38,417 bases of DNA from Candidatus Portnoybacteria bacterium RIFCSPLOWO2_01_FULL_43_11 (GCA_001819605.1 MHNE01000015.1:1-38417); one strand, 5' to 3'. Positions 25,868-37,496 are shown, numbered from the stretch's first letter. Made by a program: numbers and translations. The notes: generated by a model not told the origin, from the letters alone.

Positions 25868-28021
25868 TTAGTCTATCCTCTCCTCTTCCGTTGTCAATAT
25901 TTCGCGCGGTTTGGCTCCTTCAGCCGGACCCACGACTCCGTTTTTTTCCAATATGTCAATCAGCCGCGCGGCCCTGGCATAACCAATTCGCAGACGCCTT
26001 TGAAGTAATGAAGCAGACGCTTTGCCGGCCTGAATAATCACCCCTTTGGCTTCTTCGTATAATTCGTCATCAGTTTCCAAAGAGGCAAAACTTCCTCCAT
26101 AACTCATTTCACTTCCGGCGCTGGCGCTTAAAATAGATTGGTTGTATTCCGGCTCCTGAACCTTTTTCAAATAATCAGCCACTTTTTTAATTTCTTTGTC
26201 TGAAACATAAGTGCCCTGAATCCGGCGGGGTTTGCCCGCGTCGCCGGCCAAATAAAGCATATCGCCGTGACCCAATAATTTGTCCGCCCCGGCCATATCC
26301 AAGATAGTTCTGGAATCTATTTGAGAAGCGACTTGAAAAGCAATCCGCGAGGTAATATTTGCTTTAATCAATCCGGTAATCACTTCAACCGAGGGACGTT
26401 GGGTAGAAACTACCAAGTGAATGCCAACCGCCCTGGCCATTTGAGCCAAACGAACAACAGCGGCCTCCACTTCCCGGCCCCGGGAAGTCATTAAATCAGC
26501 CAGTTCATCAATAACAACGACGATGTAGGGCAAAGTTTCGTGATTTCTGCCGTTATAAGCTAAAATATCCCGAGTCCCTCTTTCCTGTAAAACATCAAAT
26601 CTTCTTTCCATTTCGCTGATGGCCCAGCGCAAAGCGTTAACCGCTTTATCAGGATGAACGATAACCGGAGTTAATAAATGAGGAATATTATTATAAGGAG
26701 TAAACTCCACTCTTTTGGGGTCAATTAAAATAAGTCTTAAAGTAGACGGGGAATTCTGATAAAGTAGACTGATGATTAAGCCGTTAATGCCGATTGTTTT
26801 GCCGGCGCCGGTGGCTCCGGCGATTAAAAGATGGGGCATCCGGGCCAAATCGCCGTAAAAAGGCCGGCCAGCCACGCTCCGACCCAGGGCAAAAGACAAA
26901 CGGGACGGCAATTCCCTAAAAGTCGGATGCTCCAGAAGATTTCTCAAACGAACCAAGACCGTTGTTTTATTGGGAATTTCAATCCCGACTAAAGCCCGGC
27001 TGGGAATAGGCGCTTCTATACGAAGAGGATGAGCGGCCAAAGCCAAAGCCAAATCATTATGAAGAGCCGTAATCCTGGCCAATTTTACGCCCTGGGCCGG
27101 CCGAAGAGTGTATTGAGTAATTGTCGGCCCGATATTGACTTCAGCCATCTCCACTTCAATGCCGAAATTATGAAGAGTTCGTCTGATAATATTTTGGTTG
27201 GCTTTTATGTCGCCGCTCGTCGGCTGACCTTTATCTTTTTCCAAAAGATCGAGCGGCGGCAGTTTAAAATCAGCTAAACCAGCGGGGGCTTTAGCTTTTT
27301 GGTTTTTAGATAATTTAGCCGCGCCTTCCTCAAAATATTCGTCTTTTTTAACCGCTTCTTCTGCTCTTGGCTCTTCTCTTTCTGATTCTTCTTTTTTAGG
27401 ATTAGCTTTATTTTTAAATTTTTCCCATAAGCCCGGTTTCTTTTCCTCGGGCAAGGGAATTTCTTCTCTTATTTCTTTAATCTCCTCTTCTTTTTTTTCT
27501 TCTTTTTTAATTTCTTCAATCTCTTCTTTTTTCCTTCTTAAGGGCATATTAAAGGTTATTAAAATAGAAATTAATAAAAGAGCCGATAAAACCACCAAAC
27601 TGGCCCAGAAACCTAAAAATTTGGCCAATGGCCAGCCAATTAAAAAGCCAAAATATCCTCCTCTTTTATTTAATACTTCTTCTCCGCCAAAAATATGGAA
27701 AACTCCCAAGATACTTAAAATAAAAAGCGTCATTCCAATCAAAGTGGAACGATAAGCCGGCCGATGAAAAGACTTTAAAAAAGCCAGACCGGTCAAAATA
27801 AAACCAATGGGAATCAGAAAAAATCCCCGGCCAAAAAATATGCGGCTGATATCCGCAAAATACTGGCCGAAAGCGCCGGCTGCTTTAAAATAACTTAAAA
27901 AACTTAAGAGAGCCAGAGTAAAACAAACAACCACCGCTATCCCCTTCTTAGTTTCAGGATGAAGGGCCGGTTTTTTGGGCTTGATTTTTTTGTTTTTAGA
28001 AGATTTTTTAAGTTTAGCCAC
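25868..28021 (-). CDS. ftsK: DNA translocase FtsK/SpoIIIE
   Basis: N-terminal TM region, charged linker, [30 protein letters not shown]-terminal gamma winged helix. Confidence 0.97.
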   Translation of the reverse strand: MAKLKKSSKNKKIKPKKPALHPETKKGIAVVVCFTLALLSFLSYFKAAGAFGQYFADISRIFFGRGFFLIPIGFILTGLAFLKSFHRPAYRSTLIGMTLFILSILGVFHIFGGEEVLNKRGGYFGFLIGWPLAKFLGFWASLVVLSALLLISILITFNMPLRRKKEEIEEIKKEEKKEEEIKEIREEIPLPEEKKPGLWEKFKNKANPKKEESEREEPRAEEAVKKDEYFEEGAAKLSKNQKAKAPAGLADFKLPPLDLLEKDKGQPTSGDIKANQNIIRRTLHNFGIEVEMAEVNIGPTITQYTLRPAQGVKLARITALHNDLALALAAHPLRIEAPIPSRALVGIEIPNKTTVLVRLRNLLEHPTFRELPSRLSFALGRSVAGRPFYGDLARMPHLLIAGATGAGKTIGINGLIISLLYQNSPSTLRLILIDPKRVEFTPYNNIPHLLTPVIVHPDKAVNALRWAISEMERRFDVLQERGTRDILAYNGRNHETLPYIVVVIDELADLMTSRGREVEAAVVRLAQMARAVGIHLVVSTQRPSVEVITGLIKANITSRIAFQVASQIDSRTILDMAGADKLLGHGDMLYLAGDAGKPRRIQGTYVSDKEIKKVADYLKKVQEPEYNQSILSASAGSEMSYGGSFASLETDDELYEEAKGVIIQAGKASASLLQRRLRIGYARAARLIDILEKNGVVGPAEGAKPREILTTEEERID

Positions 28022-28027
28022 AGAAAA

Positions 28028-28115
28028 AATTTTTAATTTCTAATTTTTAATTTATAAACTGTTTGAAAATTGGGTTATTGAAAATTTAATAGAAATTGAT
28101 AATTGAAAATTGAAA
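28028..28115. repeat. AT-rich degenerate short tandem repeat in ftsK-rpoC intergenic region
   Basis: Repeated AATTTCTAATTTTTAATTT and AATTGAAAATTGAAAATT units. Confidence 0.7.
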
Positions 28116-28116
28116 A

Positions 28117-31100
28117 TTATTTGCGGAATCCCGTGCCAGCCGGAATCAGCTTTCCTATTATAACATTCTCCTTTAGTCCTTTCAATTTATCAATTTTTCC
28201 CTGAACAGCCGCGTCAATCAAAACTCTGGCCGTCTCCTGAAAAGAAGCGGCGGAAAGAAAACTGTCAGTACTTAAAGAAACTTTAGTAATACCCAAAAGC
28301 AAAGATTGAGCTTCGGCTGGTTTTAATCCCTTATTTTTGGCCCGGGCGTTTTCTTCCTGCAGACTGGCTTGTTCAACTACCTGTCCGGCTAGGAAATTTG
28401 TCTGACCCGGATCTATAATCAGGGCCCGCGAAAACATTTGCCGGATAATTATTTCTATGTGTTTATCGTTAATTTTTTCACCGGCAATGGCGTAAATAGA
28501 CTGAACGCCCTTGACAATATACCTCTGAACCGCTTCTTTCCCCGCTAATCTATATAAGTCCTTTAAATCAACATGGCCCTCGTTTAACTGCTGTCCCTTA
28601 GTTATTAAATCGCCTTTACTAATCCATGTTCCTGTATTCGTAGGCACAACATATTCTTTAATTTCTTCTTTCTTTTCTTTAAGTTTTTTAGAATTTTGGA
28701 TTTTAGATTTAGAATTTGTTTCGGATTTCGGATTTGGAATTTGGAATTTTATCTTAATTATCTTCTGATTTTCTTTTTCAAAAACATCTATCACCTGACC
28801 GTCAACTTCAGAAATAATAGCTTTGCCCTTTGGGGATCTGGCCTCAAAAATTTCGTCTACTCTGGGCAAACCTTGAGTAATATCCTGTCCGCCGGCCACG
28901 CCGCCGGTATGAAAAGTCCGAAGCGTTAATTGAGTGCCGGGTTCGCCAATGGCTTGGGCAGTAACAATACCCACTGCCTCGCCCAAATTAACCAATTGAT
29001 TGCGCCCCAAATCATAGCCATAGCATTTCTGGCAAACCCCGTTTATGGCTTTACAGGTAATGACTGATCTGACTTTAATCTTATCAAGACCGGCCTCCTC
29101 TATTTTATGAGCTATTTCTTTATCAACTAGTTGTCCGACTTTTATTTCTATTTCAGACCCGGGTATCTGGATTTTCTCAAGAATAACTCTCCCAATCACC
29201 CTCTCGGCTAAACTATGATTAAACTCTTCTTCATCTTCTTTGTAAATATAAATACCTTCTCTATCTCCGCAGTCATTTTCCCTGATTACGATATCTTGAG
29301 TAACATCAACCAACCGCCTGGTTAAATAACCAGCCGTGGCTGTTCTAAGAGCCGTATCAGCCAGTCCTTTTCTGCCTCCGTGAGTGGCGATAAAATATTC
29401 CAAAACGTCAAACCCTTCTTTATAAGAACTTCTGACCGGCAATTCAATGGTTTCGCCTGAAGGATTAACCACTAATCCTTTCATTCCCATCATTTGCGCG
29501 GTCTGTCCCCATGAACCGCGCGAACCGGAATCAATCATCATATAAACCGGGTTGGCCGGACTTAAAGATTGAGAAACCTGCTTAGCCATCTTTTCCGTTA
29601 CTCTTGACCAAACCTCAATTACCCGTCCTTTTCGCTCTGTATCGGTTAAGAGTCCGTCAAGATACTGGCTCTGAATAGTTTCAACTTCTTTATCCGCTTC
29701 TTTTAACCATTCTTTCTTTTGATGAGGCACCTCTAAATCATCCATTCCCCAACTAATGCCTGACACGGCGGCGTACTTAAATCCCATTCTTTTTATCTTA
29801 TCCAAAATTACCGCGGTTTTCTTTAAACCGCATTTATCAATTAATTCGCTTATGAGCTTGCGAAGCTCCCGCTGATTCATAATCCTGTTAATAAACCCGA
29901 CTTCTTCAGGCAGGTATTCGTTAAAAATCATCCGGCCCACGGAAGTTTCTAAAAGATTTCCGTCTAACCTGACCTTTATTTTCGCCTTTAAATCCACCTC
30001 CCCGAAATGCTTAGTCAAAAGAGCTTCTTCAACTGAACCAAAAATTTTTCCCTCTCCTTTTAAACCTTCTCCCATGCTAGTGAGCCAATAACATCCAAGA
30101 ACCACATCTTGAGTAGGGATGGCCACCGGATCGCCGGCTGCCGGCTTTAAAAGATTTTTTGAAGAAAGCATAATTTCCCTTGCTTCTTCTTGGGCTTTTT
30201 CAGTTAAAGGTAAATGAACGGCCATTTGGTCTCCGTCAAAATCAGCGTTAAAAGCCCGGCAAACCATTGGATGAACCTGAATGGCGTTTCCTTCAATCAG
30301 CTTTGGCTGGAAGGCCTGAATGCCCAAACGATGCAAAGTGGGAGCCCTATTTAAAAGAACATAACGATCCTTGATAACTTCTTCCAAAACGCTCCAAATA
30401 TCGTCTGATTCCTGATCAATCAAACGGCCGGCGCCGCGGATATTATGAACCAATCCCCTTTCAACTAATTTGTTAATGACAAAAGGCTTAAAAAGCTCCA
30501 AGGCCATATATTTGGGCAGACCGCACTCATGAAGCTTTAATTCCGGACCCACGACAATTACGGAGCGGCCGGAATAATCAACCCGTTTTCCTAAAAGATT
30601 CTGTCTGAACCGGCCTTGCTTGCCTTTGAGCATATCAGCCAAGGAACGGAGAACCCGTTTTTGGCCGGTCGTAGCCGACACGGCTGACTGGCCGCGCCGG
30701 GCCGTATTGTCAATTAAAGCGTCAACCGCTTCCTGAAGCATTCTTTTTTCGTTTCGGCAGATAACTTCCGGCGCCTTTAATTCCAATAAATGCTTTAAAC
30801 GATTGTTTCTGTTAATTACCCGGCGGTATAAATCATTAACGTCAGAAGTGGCGTAGCGGCCGCCGTCTAACTGAACCATAGGTCTTAAATCAGGCGGCAA
30901 AACAGGCAAAGCCGTTAAAAACATCCATTCTGGTCTGATTTGAGCCCTAATCAATCCCTTAATCAGCCGTAATCGTTTTTGTATTTTTTTCTGAAGTACC
31001 GGACTGGCCTCTTTGACCCGCGCTGTAAGTTTTTTGGCCAGCTCCTCTAAATTCATTTCTTCAAAAATTTTCCGCAGGGTTTCGGCCCCGGTCCCGGCTT

Positions 31101-31731
31101 CAAAAACTTGAGCGTATTTCAAGCTTAAATCCCGATATCCCAATTCGGGAAGAATCTGAAAACGATGCAAATCCCTCAATTCCCTCACTGCTCTATCCCG
31201 CTGTTCTTTTAATTGATTTTTTAAATTTGAAGGTTTTGAGTTTTGAGATTTGAGTTTTTGTTTATATTCTCTCTCTATTTCCTCAATTGATTTTTTTCTC
31301 GCTTCTTCATCAATCTTAGTAATAATATAACCGGCAAAATAAATAATTTTTTCCAAATTTTGAACGGAAACGTCTAAAAGCAGGCCAGTTTTAGAAGGCA
31401 CGCCTCTTAAAAACCAGATATGAGAAACCGGCACGGCTAATTTAATGTGTCCCATCCTTTCCCGTCTGACAATGGCCCTTGTCACTTCAACGCCGCATTT
31501 GTCGCAAACTACTCCTTTATAGCGAATCCGACGGTATTTGCCGCAGTAGCATTCCCAGTCTTTTTCCGGACCGAAAATTTTCTCACAAAACAAACCGTCT
31601 TTTTCCGGTCTCTGCGTCCGATAATTAATAGTCTCCGGCTTTGTAACTTCGCCTTTTGACCAATCTAAAATCTCATCCGGCGAAGCCACTCTTAAAACAA
31701 TCGATTCAAAATCTGAAACTTTAGTGCTCAT
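28117..31731 (-). CDS. rpoC: DNA-directed RNA polymerase subunit beta'
   Basis: [38 protein letters not shown]-like region, [16 protein letters not shown]. Confidence 0.99.
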   Translation of the reverse strand: MSTKVSDFESIVLRVASPDEILDWSKGEVTKPETINYRTQRPEKDGLFCEKIFGPEKDWECYCGKYRRIRYKGVVCDKCGVEVTRAIVRRERMGHIKLAVPVSHIWFLRGVPSKTGLLLDVSVQNLEKIIYFAGYIITKIDEEARKKSIEEIEREYKQKLKSQNSKPSNLKNQLKEQRDRAVRELRDLHRFQILPELGYRDLSLKYAQVFEAGTGAETLRKIFEEMNLEELAKKLTARVKEASPVLQKKIQKRLRLIKGLIRAQIRPEWMFLTALPVLPPDLRPMVQLDGGRYATSDVNDLYRRVINRNNRLKHLLELKAPEVICRNEKRMLQEAVDALIDNTARRGQSAVSATTGQKRVLRSLADMLKGKQGRFRQNLLGKRVDYSGRSVIVVGPELKLHECGLPKYMALELFKPFVINKLVERGLVHNIRGAGRLIDQESDDIWSVLEEVIKDRYVLLNRAPTLHRLGIQAFQPKLIEGNAIQVHPMVCRAFNADFDGDQMAVHLPLTEKAQEEAREIMLSSKNLLKPAAGDPVAIPTQDVVLGCYWLTSMGEGLKGEGKIFGSVEEALLTKHFGEVDLKAKIKVRLDGNLLETSVGRMIFNEYLPEEVGFINRIMNQRELRKLISELIDKCGLKKTAVILDKIKRMGFKYAAVSGISWGMDDLEVPHQKKEWLKEADKEVETIQSQYLDGLLTDTERKGRVIEVWSRVTEKMAKQVSQSLSPANPVYMMIDSGSRGSWGQTAQMMGMKGLVVNPSGETIELPVRSSYKEGFDVLEYFIATHGGRKGLADTALRTATAGYLTRRLVDVTQDIVIRENDCGDREGIYIYKEDEEEFNHSLAERVIGRVILEKIQIPGSEIEIKVGQLVDKEIAHKIEEAGLDKIKVRSVITCKAINGVCQKCYGYDLGRNQLVNLGEAVGIVTAQAIGEPGTQLTLRTFHTGGVAGGQDITQGLPRVDEIFEARSPKGKAIISEVDGQVIDVFEKENQKIIKIKFQIPNPKSETNSKSKIQNSKKLKEKKEEIKEYVVPTNTGTWISKGDLITKGQQLNEGHVDLKDLYRLAGKEAVQRYIVKGVQSIYAIAGEKINDKHIEIIIRQMFSRALIIDPGQTNFLAGQVVEQASLQEENARAKNKGLKPAEAQSLLLGITKVSLSTDSFLSAASFQETARVLIDAAVQGKIDKLKGLKENVIIGKLIPAGTGFRK
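28689..28749. repeat. In-frame degenerate short-repeat tract in rpoC (tract 1)
   Basis: GAATTTTGGATTTTAGATTTAGAATTTGTTTCGGATTTCGGATTTGGAATTTGGAATTTT; encodes [21 protein letters not shown]. Confidence 0.8.
31209..31262. repeat. In-frame degenerate short-repeat tract in rpoC (tract 2)
   Basis: TTTAAATTTGAAGGTTTTGAGTTTTGAGATTTGAGTTTTTG; encodes [17 protein letters not shown]. Confidence 0.65.
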
Positions 31732-31734
31732 AAT

Positions 31735-34700
31735 TTATTGCTCCCTTTTTAATCCCTTTAATTCCACATTCAGCCCCAGCGCTTTTAATTCGCTTATTAA
31801 AACATTAAACGAGGCCGGCACATTAGGGGCTTGAATCGGCTTGCCGCGAATAATGGCGTCATAGACATTAGCCCGACCCAAAACATCATCCGACTTAATT
31901 GTCAACATCTCCTGCAAGGTATAAGCCGCTCCATAACCCTCCAGGGCCCAGACTTCCATTTCGCCGAAACGTTGACCGCCGAATTGAGCTTTGCCGCCCA
32001 AGGGCTGCTGGGTAATCAGAGAATAAGGACCCACTGAACGCATATGGATTTTATCCTCAACTAAGTGAAGCAGTTTCATAATATAGATGTAACCGACCGT
32101 CACCGGCTGATCAAACGGCTCGCCGCTTCGGCCGTCGTATAAAATAACCTTGCCGTTTTCCGGCAATCCGGCTTTTCTTAATTGATCCTTAATGTCTTTT
32201 TCTTTAATCCCTGAAAGAGCCGGACTCAAAGCCGGCTGACCGAGATGTTTAGCGGCCCAGCCCAAATGGGTTTCTAAAATCTGCCCGATATTCATCCGTG
32301 AAGCCACGCCTAATGGATTAAGAATAATTTCTATCGGCGTCCCGTCGGCTAAGTAAGGCATCTCCTCTTCGGGTAAAACTTTGGCAATGACGCCTTTGTT
32401 GCCGTGGCGGCCGGCTAATTTGTCGCCCACCGCCACTTTGCGCAGCTGCGCCACTTCCACCTGAATGCTTTTAATTACGCCGGCCTGCAGTTTATCTCCC
32501 CGGTCGCGGGAAAAAATCTGGATGTTAACCACCCGGCCCCGCTTGCCGTGAGGCAGACGCAAAGAAGTATCTTTGACATCGCGGGCTTTCTCTCCAAAAA
32601 TAGCCCTTAATAATCTTTCTTCGGCCGTTAAATCCGTTTCGCCCTTAGGCGAAATTTTACCGACCAAAATATCATTGGGTCTTACCTCTGCCCCGATTCG
32701 GACAATTCCCTCTTCGTCCAAATCTTTTAATCTTTCTTCGCCAACATTAGGAATATCCGGAGTGGTGATTTCCGGACCCAGTTTTGTTTCCCGAACATCG
32801 CAGGTAAAGCTTTCAATGTGAATGGAAGTATAACGATCGTCTCTGACTAATTTCTCGGAAAGAATAATCGCGTCTTCAAAATTATTTCCCCGCCACGACA
32901 TAAAAGCCACCAAAACATTCTGGCCCAAAGCCAGTTTGCCGTGATCCGTGGCCGCCCCGTCGGCTAAAATGTCTCCCTTTTTTATTTTTTGTCCCTTTTT
33001 TACTATAGGATGCTGATTAATGCATGTGTATTGATTGGTCCGGCTAAAAGAATGGAAAAGATATTTTTTGGATTTCTTGTCAGTTTTTAGAATTACCTGA
33101 TCAGCGTCCACTTCTTCCACAAACCCGTCTTCTTCCGCGATAATTAACTGGCCTGAATCGCGAGCCGCTTTTTCTTCTATGCCCGTACCCACCAAAGGCG
33201 CTTCCGGATTAATACAGGCCACGGCCTGACGCTGCATATTTGAGCCCATTAGAGCCCGGTTCGCGTCATCGTGCTCCAAAAAGGGAATCAAAGAAGTGGC
33301 CACGCTGATGCATTGCTGGGGCGAAATATCTATGAAATGAACTTTAGAACGTTCAATAAGACCCGGCTGTCCTTGAATACGGGCTTCTACTCTTCTGTCT
33401 AAAAACTCGCCCTTCTTACTTAACTTTATTCCAGCATGAGCAATATTGTATTTTCCCTCTTCCCAGCCATCAAGATAAACAATCTCGTCTGTTATCCGCC
33501 AATTTTTTACTTTTCTATAAGGCGTCTCAATGAAACCATGTTCGTTCAACCGGGCATAAGTGGCTAAATGACCGACCAAACCGATATTCGGACCTTCCGG
33601 AGTTTCAATGGGACAAATCCGGCCGTAATAACTGGAATGCACATCCCTTACCTCAAAACCGGCCCGCTCTTTGGTGAGGCCGCCCGGCCCCATGGCTGAC
33701 AAACGGCGCTTATGCTCCAGTTCAGCCAAAGGATTAATTTGATCCATAAACTGGGACAATTGAGAAGAAGTAAAGAATTCCTTAATTGAAGCGATAAAAG
33801 GCCTGGCGTTAATCAACTGCCCGGGAGTTAAACCGTATATCTCCAAGGTAGACATCTTGTCGCGGATAATTCTTTCAGTCCTCGTCAAGCCGACCCTTAA
33901 CTTATTCTGAAGCAATTCGCCCAATGTCCTCACCCGGCGATTGCCCAAATGGTCAATATCGTCCGGTTTAGAATTGGGCGTATTATTCAGTCTGATAATT
34001 TCTTTAATAACGGCGATAATGTCTTCCAAATGTAAAATACGGTCTTCTTTGGTAATTTCCTTTTTTCCGCCGGACGCGCCTTTTATATCCTCTAATCTTT
34101 GATTAAACTTCCACCTGCCTACTTCTTTTAAATCATATCTTTCAAAACTAAACATGGCGGCAATAAAAGAACGGGCATTGTCCACTGTGGCCAAATCGCC
34201 CGGCCTGATTCTTTTGTAAACTTCAATAAAACCCTCGTCAGCGCTCTTTGACGAATCTTTAGCCAGAGTGGCTTCTATATAATCCGTTTCGCCTTTATTG
34301 ATATCGCTGAAAATATTTTTAATGTCCTCATTAGTTAATTTGTCATCCTGAGGGCGAAGCCCGAAGGATCCCGTAGATTTAGTATTTTTGCCGCGGGATT
34401 CTTCGCCCGCTGGCTGGCGGGCTTCAGAATGACGAAGTTTTTCTAAGGCCGCAAAAACTCTCAATAAAGCCGTGGCCGGGGCCTTTCTTTTCCGGTCAAT
34501 CTTTACGCCAATGGCGCCGTCTAAATCCGTTTCAAATTCCAGCCAGGCGCCGCGGTTGGGAATGACTTTTGCCCCGAACAATTGCCGGCCGCGGACAAAT
34601 TGAGAAGTAAAAAAAACCCCGAACGACCGAATCAATTGAGAAATGACCACTCTTTCCACGCCGTTAACGATAAAAGTGCCTCGTTTGGTCATTATGGGAA

Positions 34701-34995
34701 ATTCGCCCAAATAAATCTCCTGCTCTTTGACTTCTTTTGTTTTTTTATTTATTAACTTCAAACGGCAACGCAAAGAAGCCTCATAAGAAGCGTTATGGGC
34801 TTTAGCTCCAACTTCATCATATTTTGGCTCGTCTAAATGATAATCTAAAAAATAAAGCTCTAAGTCTTTGCCGCTCCAGTCTCTGATTGGACTTATCTCG
34901 TCAAAAAGCTCTCTTAATCCCTTCTCTAAAAACCACTTATATGAATGGAGTTGTGTTTCAATTAAATTAGGGAGCCGGAAACCTCCTTTGAGCAT
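31735..34995 (-). CDS. rpoB: DNA-directed RNA polymerase subunit beta
   Basis: [96 protein letters not shown]. Confidence 0.99.
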   Translation of the reverse strand: MLKGGFRLPNLIETQLHSYKWFLEKGLRELFDEISPIRDWSGKDLELYFLDYHLDEPKYDEVGAKAHNASYEASLRCRLKLINKKTKEVKEQEIYLGEFPIMTKRGTFIVNGVERVVISQLIRSFGVFFTSQFVRGRQLFGAKVIPNRGAWLEFETDLDGAIGVKIDRKRKAPATALLRVFAALEKLRHSEARQPAGEESRGKNTKSTGSFGLRPQDDKLTNEDIKNIFSDINKGETDYIEATLAKDSSKSADEGFIEVYKRIRPGDLATVDNARSFIAAMFSFERYDLKEVGRWKFNQRLEDIKGASGGKKEITKEDRILHLEDIIAVIKEIIRLNNTPNSKPDDIDHLGNRRVRTLGELLQNKLRVGLTRTERIIRDKMSTLEIYGLTPGQLINARPFIASIKEFFTSSQLSQFMDQINPLAELEHKRRLSAMGPGGLTKERAGFEVRDVHSSYYGRICPIETPEGPNIGLVGHLATYARLNEHGFIETPYRKVKNWRITDEIVYLDGWEEGKYNIAHAGIKLSKKGEFLDRRVEARIQGQPGLIERSKVHFIDISPQQCISVATSLIPFLEHDDANRALMGSNMQRQAVACINPEAPLVGTGIEEKAARDSGQLIIAEEDGFVEEVDADQVILKTDKKSKKYLFHSFSRTNQYTCINQHPIVKKGQKIKKGDILADGAATDHGKLALGQNVLVAFMSWRGNNFEDAIILSEKLVRDDRYTSIHIESFTCDVRETKLGPEITTPDIPNVGEERLKDLDEEGIVRIGAEVRPNDILVGKISPKGETDLTAEERLLRAIFGEKARDVKDTSLRLPHGKRGRVVNIQIFSRDRGDKLQAGVIKSIQVEVAQLRKVAVGDKLAGRHGNKGVIAKVLPEEEMPYLADGTPIEIILNPLGVASRMNIGQILETHLGWAAKHLGQPALSPALSGIKEKDIKDQLRKAGLPENGKVILYDGRSGEPFDQPVTVGYIYIMKLLHLVEDKIHMRSVGPYSLITQQPLGGKAQFGGQRFGEMEVWALEGYGAAYTLQEMLTIKSDDVLGRANVYDAIIRGKPIQAPNVPASFNVLISELKALGLNVELKGLKREQ
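34342..34433. repeat. In-frame palindromic element inside rpoB
   Basis: GTCATCCTGA/TCAGAATGAC ends; CGAAGGATCCCG (34362-34373) / CGGGATTCTTCG (34394-34405); GCCCGC/GCGGGC. Confidence 0.88.
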
Positions 34996-35059
34996 AAAAA
35001 CAAAACCAAACTTCCCTACCTCTTTTTAGGGTTTATACGAAAATATTTCTGTTGTTTTA

Positions 35060-35087
35060 AGTATAAATGATTTTGAAAAAAAGTCAA
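35060..35087 (-). promoter_or_regulatory. Sigma70-type promoter upstream of rpoB-rpoC
   Basis: Minus strand TTGACT (35082-35087), 16 nt spacer, TATACT (35060-35065), ~65 nt before the rpoB ATG. Confidence 0.65.
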
Positions 35088-35090
35088 CCC

Positions 35091-37496
35091 CTACAAAGCG
35101 GGCCGACTAAGTTCGTTAATCTTTGCCTCAACTTCCGCGTTGCCCGGCGCAAGCTGATTAACAATCTGAAACTGAATTAAAGCTTCCTGATTTCTTCCTT
35201 TCATTTGATAAGACGCTCCTAATCCGTATCGGGCGTTAGCGTGCTGGGGCGTTACAATAACTGATTGTTCAAACAATTCAATGGCCCTGTCAAAATTCTT
35301 CAAGTTAAAATGCATCCGACCCATCTGAAAATAAATTTCCGTGGCCGCTCCGGCTAAGGCGGATCCCCTTTTAAAACTAATGCCCTTTAAACGATCCAAA
35401 GCTCCTTCCAACCGCTTAGCCGCTTCTTCCAAATTGCCTTTTCTTTCATAAACCATGGCTAATTGAATATGAGCGTCCAGGTAATTTGGTTTTAAGTCAA
35501 CCGCTCTCTGGCATTGATTTAAAATCTCGTTACTGATTTCCTGTTCCGTCATCAGATTAAGCCGACAGAGTTCTCTGTAGAAAAACGGGTTAGTTGGTTC
35601 CAGTTCTAAAGCCCGCTTAAATGAATCAACGGCAAAGGGCGAAATCCCGCTGACTAAATTACTTAAATCACGATAGATACCGCCTAAGTTCTCCCAGGTC
35701 ATAACTAATTTTGGACTTATTTCCGTCGCTTGTCTGGCTTGGTCAATGGCGCCGGCCGCGTAATTTTGTAAAAGCTGAATATCCCGCCCATCTTCCGGCT
35801 TTTGAACCTCTCTCCAGGCCATAACCAAATAAACTTGGGATAAGCTAAAACGATAATTAACCCGATATTTATTAAGATTAACCGCTTTTTCAAAATTAGG
35901 GAGCTTATTGTCTATATCGCTTTGATTCAAGCCCTTAAGATAATAAACGTCAGCCGCGTAAAATCTGGCGCTTAAATAAAATAATCCCAAAACAGCAAAA
36001 ACAAGAACAAGAAATATGGTGCCTAAAACTAAACCAAATTCCGGCCATTTTTTAAACGAGAAACTTATCTTTGAACGAGGAATACCAAGATTATCTCGCC
36101 AAGCCACGATACCCAAACCGGTAAACAGCCAAAAAGAAAATGATAAAACAGTATTTTCCAAGTAAATAAATTGGGCGATAAAAAAAGAAAGCCAGGGGAA
36201 AAAAATTGGTAAAATAACTGCTCCCGCCGTCATCCTGAGCGAAGCGAAAGATTCCGTATTAGAGCCATTTTCTTCGGAATTCTCCGGTAAAACTCCAGAA
36301 TGACGTTGTTTCCTTAAAAACATACCCATCACAAATAAAAACATTACGACAACTGCCAAATAACTTAAAATTCCCAATATGCCAATGGCGCTGACCAGTT
36401 CCATTAAATAACTTTGTCCTTTGTCAAACCTGATATTCCAAAATCTGTTATCGTTAAATTCCTCCTGTTTGAATTTAGAAAAGCCGTATAAGAAAGTGTC
36501 CGGCCCGGAGCCCAAAACCGGATAATTTTTAACAACCTCTTCCGTAATAAAGCCGGCGGTCTTGTAATCCAAAATAACTTCTTGAGGCAAGGGGTTATTT
36601 GTAAAAATAGAAGTCCCTTGTTTTGCTTTTAATACAACTCCGAAAAATCCGGCGGCTGAAATAACAATCAGAACAATCGGCAAAAGCAGAACATTAACTC
36701 GCTCCCTAAACAGCCGCGTCCAAAATGACGCGAGCAAAAGAATCAGCATCGTTATTCCCAAAACAACCCAAGCGGCCCGGAAATCAATCAGGAGTAATAA
36801 AATTATAGCGGCCAATAGAATTAAGTAATGAGTAATAAGTAACGGATAATGAGTAATTGATTCTTTATTCTTAATTCCGATTAAGACTCTTCCTACAACC
36901 AATCCAATCACAGCCGCTAAAAAAATCGCCAATCCCTCCAAACTTCCGGTCATCGGATTAAATGTTTTTAAACTCATTAAGCCCGGCAATCGCTCCCCTA
37001 ACCAGGGAATTTTCGTCCAAATTCCCAAAATAGAAAAATAAGCCGCGATAATAACCAAAAAACTTGAAGCTAAAAACCAATTCAATAAAGAATAAACATT
37101 ACTCTTTATTCTCCGTTCTTTATTCAGTGACGCATTATTAACCACCACAAAATACATTAAGAGTATTGTTAAAAATCCGGCCGTTGCGCCGCTAAACCGG
37201 CCGTAAAACCCCAGCCAGGAAGAAATGCCGTCTACGGAAAAAACAGCGCTTAAAATTATCACGAGCATTAAAACTAAAATTGGAATATCCAAAGCCGTCC
37301 TCTGCCAAACTATTTTTTTCCGGACAATAACCATTTTAAAAAGCCAGACTAAAAAAACAAGTCCGACTAAGAAAAATAATAAATACTGCTTATTAAACTC
37401 ATAGGCCTCTAAAGTAAAAGGCAGCCAAAATAACGGCGCTAAAAAAACAAGCAGACAAATAGATGTTCTGATAATAAAATTGCTTAATTTTAACAT
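35091..37496 (-). CDS. O-antigen ligase-like membrane protein with C-terminal TPR repeats
   Basis: About 10+ TM segments, GSGPDTFLYGFSKFKQEEFND, then TPR-type helices (ANARYGLGASYQMKGRNQEALIQFQ). Confidence 0.85.
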   Translation of the reverse strand: MLKLSNFIIRTSICLLVFLAPLFWLPFTLEAYEFNKQYLLFFLVGLVFLVWLFKMVIVRKKIVWQRTALDIPILVLMLVIILSAVFSVDGISSWLGFYGRFSGATAGFLTILLMYFVVVNNASLNKERRIKSNVYSLLNWFLASSFLVIIAAYFSILGIWTKIPWLGERLPGLMSLKTFNPMTGSLEGLAIFLAAVIGLVVGRVLIGIKNKESITHYPLLITHYLILLAAIILLLLIDFRAAWVVLGITMLILLLASFWTRLFRERVNVLLLPIVLIVISAAGFFGVVLKAKQGTSIFTNNPLPQEVILDYKTAGFITEEVVKNYPVLGSGPDTFLYGFSKFKQEEFNDNRFWNIRFDKGQSYLMELVSAIGILGILSYLAVVVMFLFVMGMFLRKQRHSGVLPENSEENGSNTESFASLRMTAGAVILPIFFPWLSFFIAQFIYLENTVLSFSFWLFTGLGIVAWRDNLGIPRSKISFSFKKWPEFGLVLGTIFLVLVFAVLGLFYLSARFYAADVYYLKGLNQSDIDNKLPNFEKAVNLNKYRVNYRFSLSQVYLVMAWREVQKPEDGRDIQLLQNYAAGAIDQARQATEISPKLVMTWENLGGIYRDLSNLVSGISPFAVDSFKRALELEPTNPFFYRELCRLNLMTEQEISNEILNQCQRAVDLKPNYLDAHIQLAMVYERKGNLEEAAKRLEGALDRLKGISFKRGSALAGAATEIYFQMGRMHFNLKNFDRAIELFEQSVIVTPQHANARYGLGASYQMKGRNQEALIQFQIVNQLAPGNAEVEAKINELSRPAL
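36229..36304. repeat. In-frame palindromic element in O-antigen-ligase-like gene, homologous to the rpoB element
   Basis: GTCATCCTGAGCGAAGCGAAAGATTCCG ... CGGAATTCTCCGGTAAAACTCCAGAATGAC; encodes RHSGVLPENSEENGSNTESFASLRMT. Confidence 0.88.
36821..36863. repeat. In-frame degenerate short-repeat tract
   Basis: TTAAGTAATGAGTAATAAGTAACGGATAATGAGTAATTGATT; encodes ESITHYPLLITHYLI. Confidence 0.75.

Noticed and set aside
25607-26008. 133-aa plus-strand ORF
   Set aside because: Antisense to recA and ftsK, with no independent support.
27400-27540. Lys/Glu-rich low-complexity stretch in ftsK
   Set aside because: A charged, variable linker is expected in FtsK between the membrane and motor domains, so it needs no special explanation.
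24847-34995. Inteins or introns in recA, rpoC or rpoB
   Set aside because: recA is full-length and uninterrupted; rpoB/rpoC inserts are short (<35 aa) and lack intein splice motifs.
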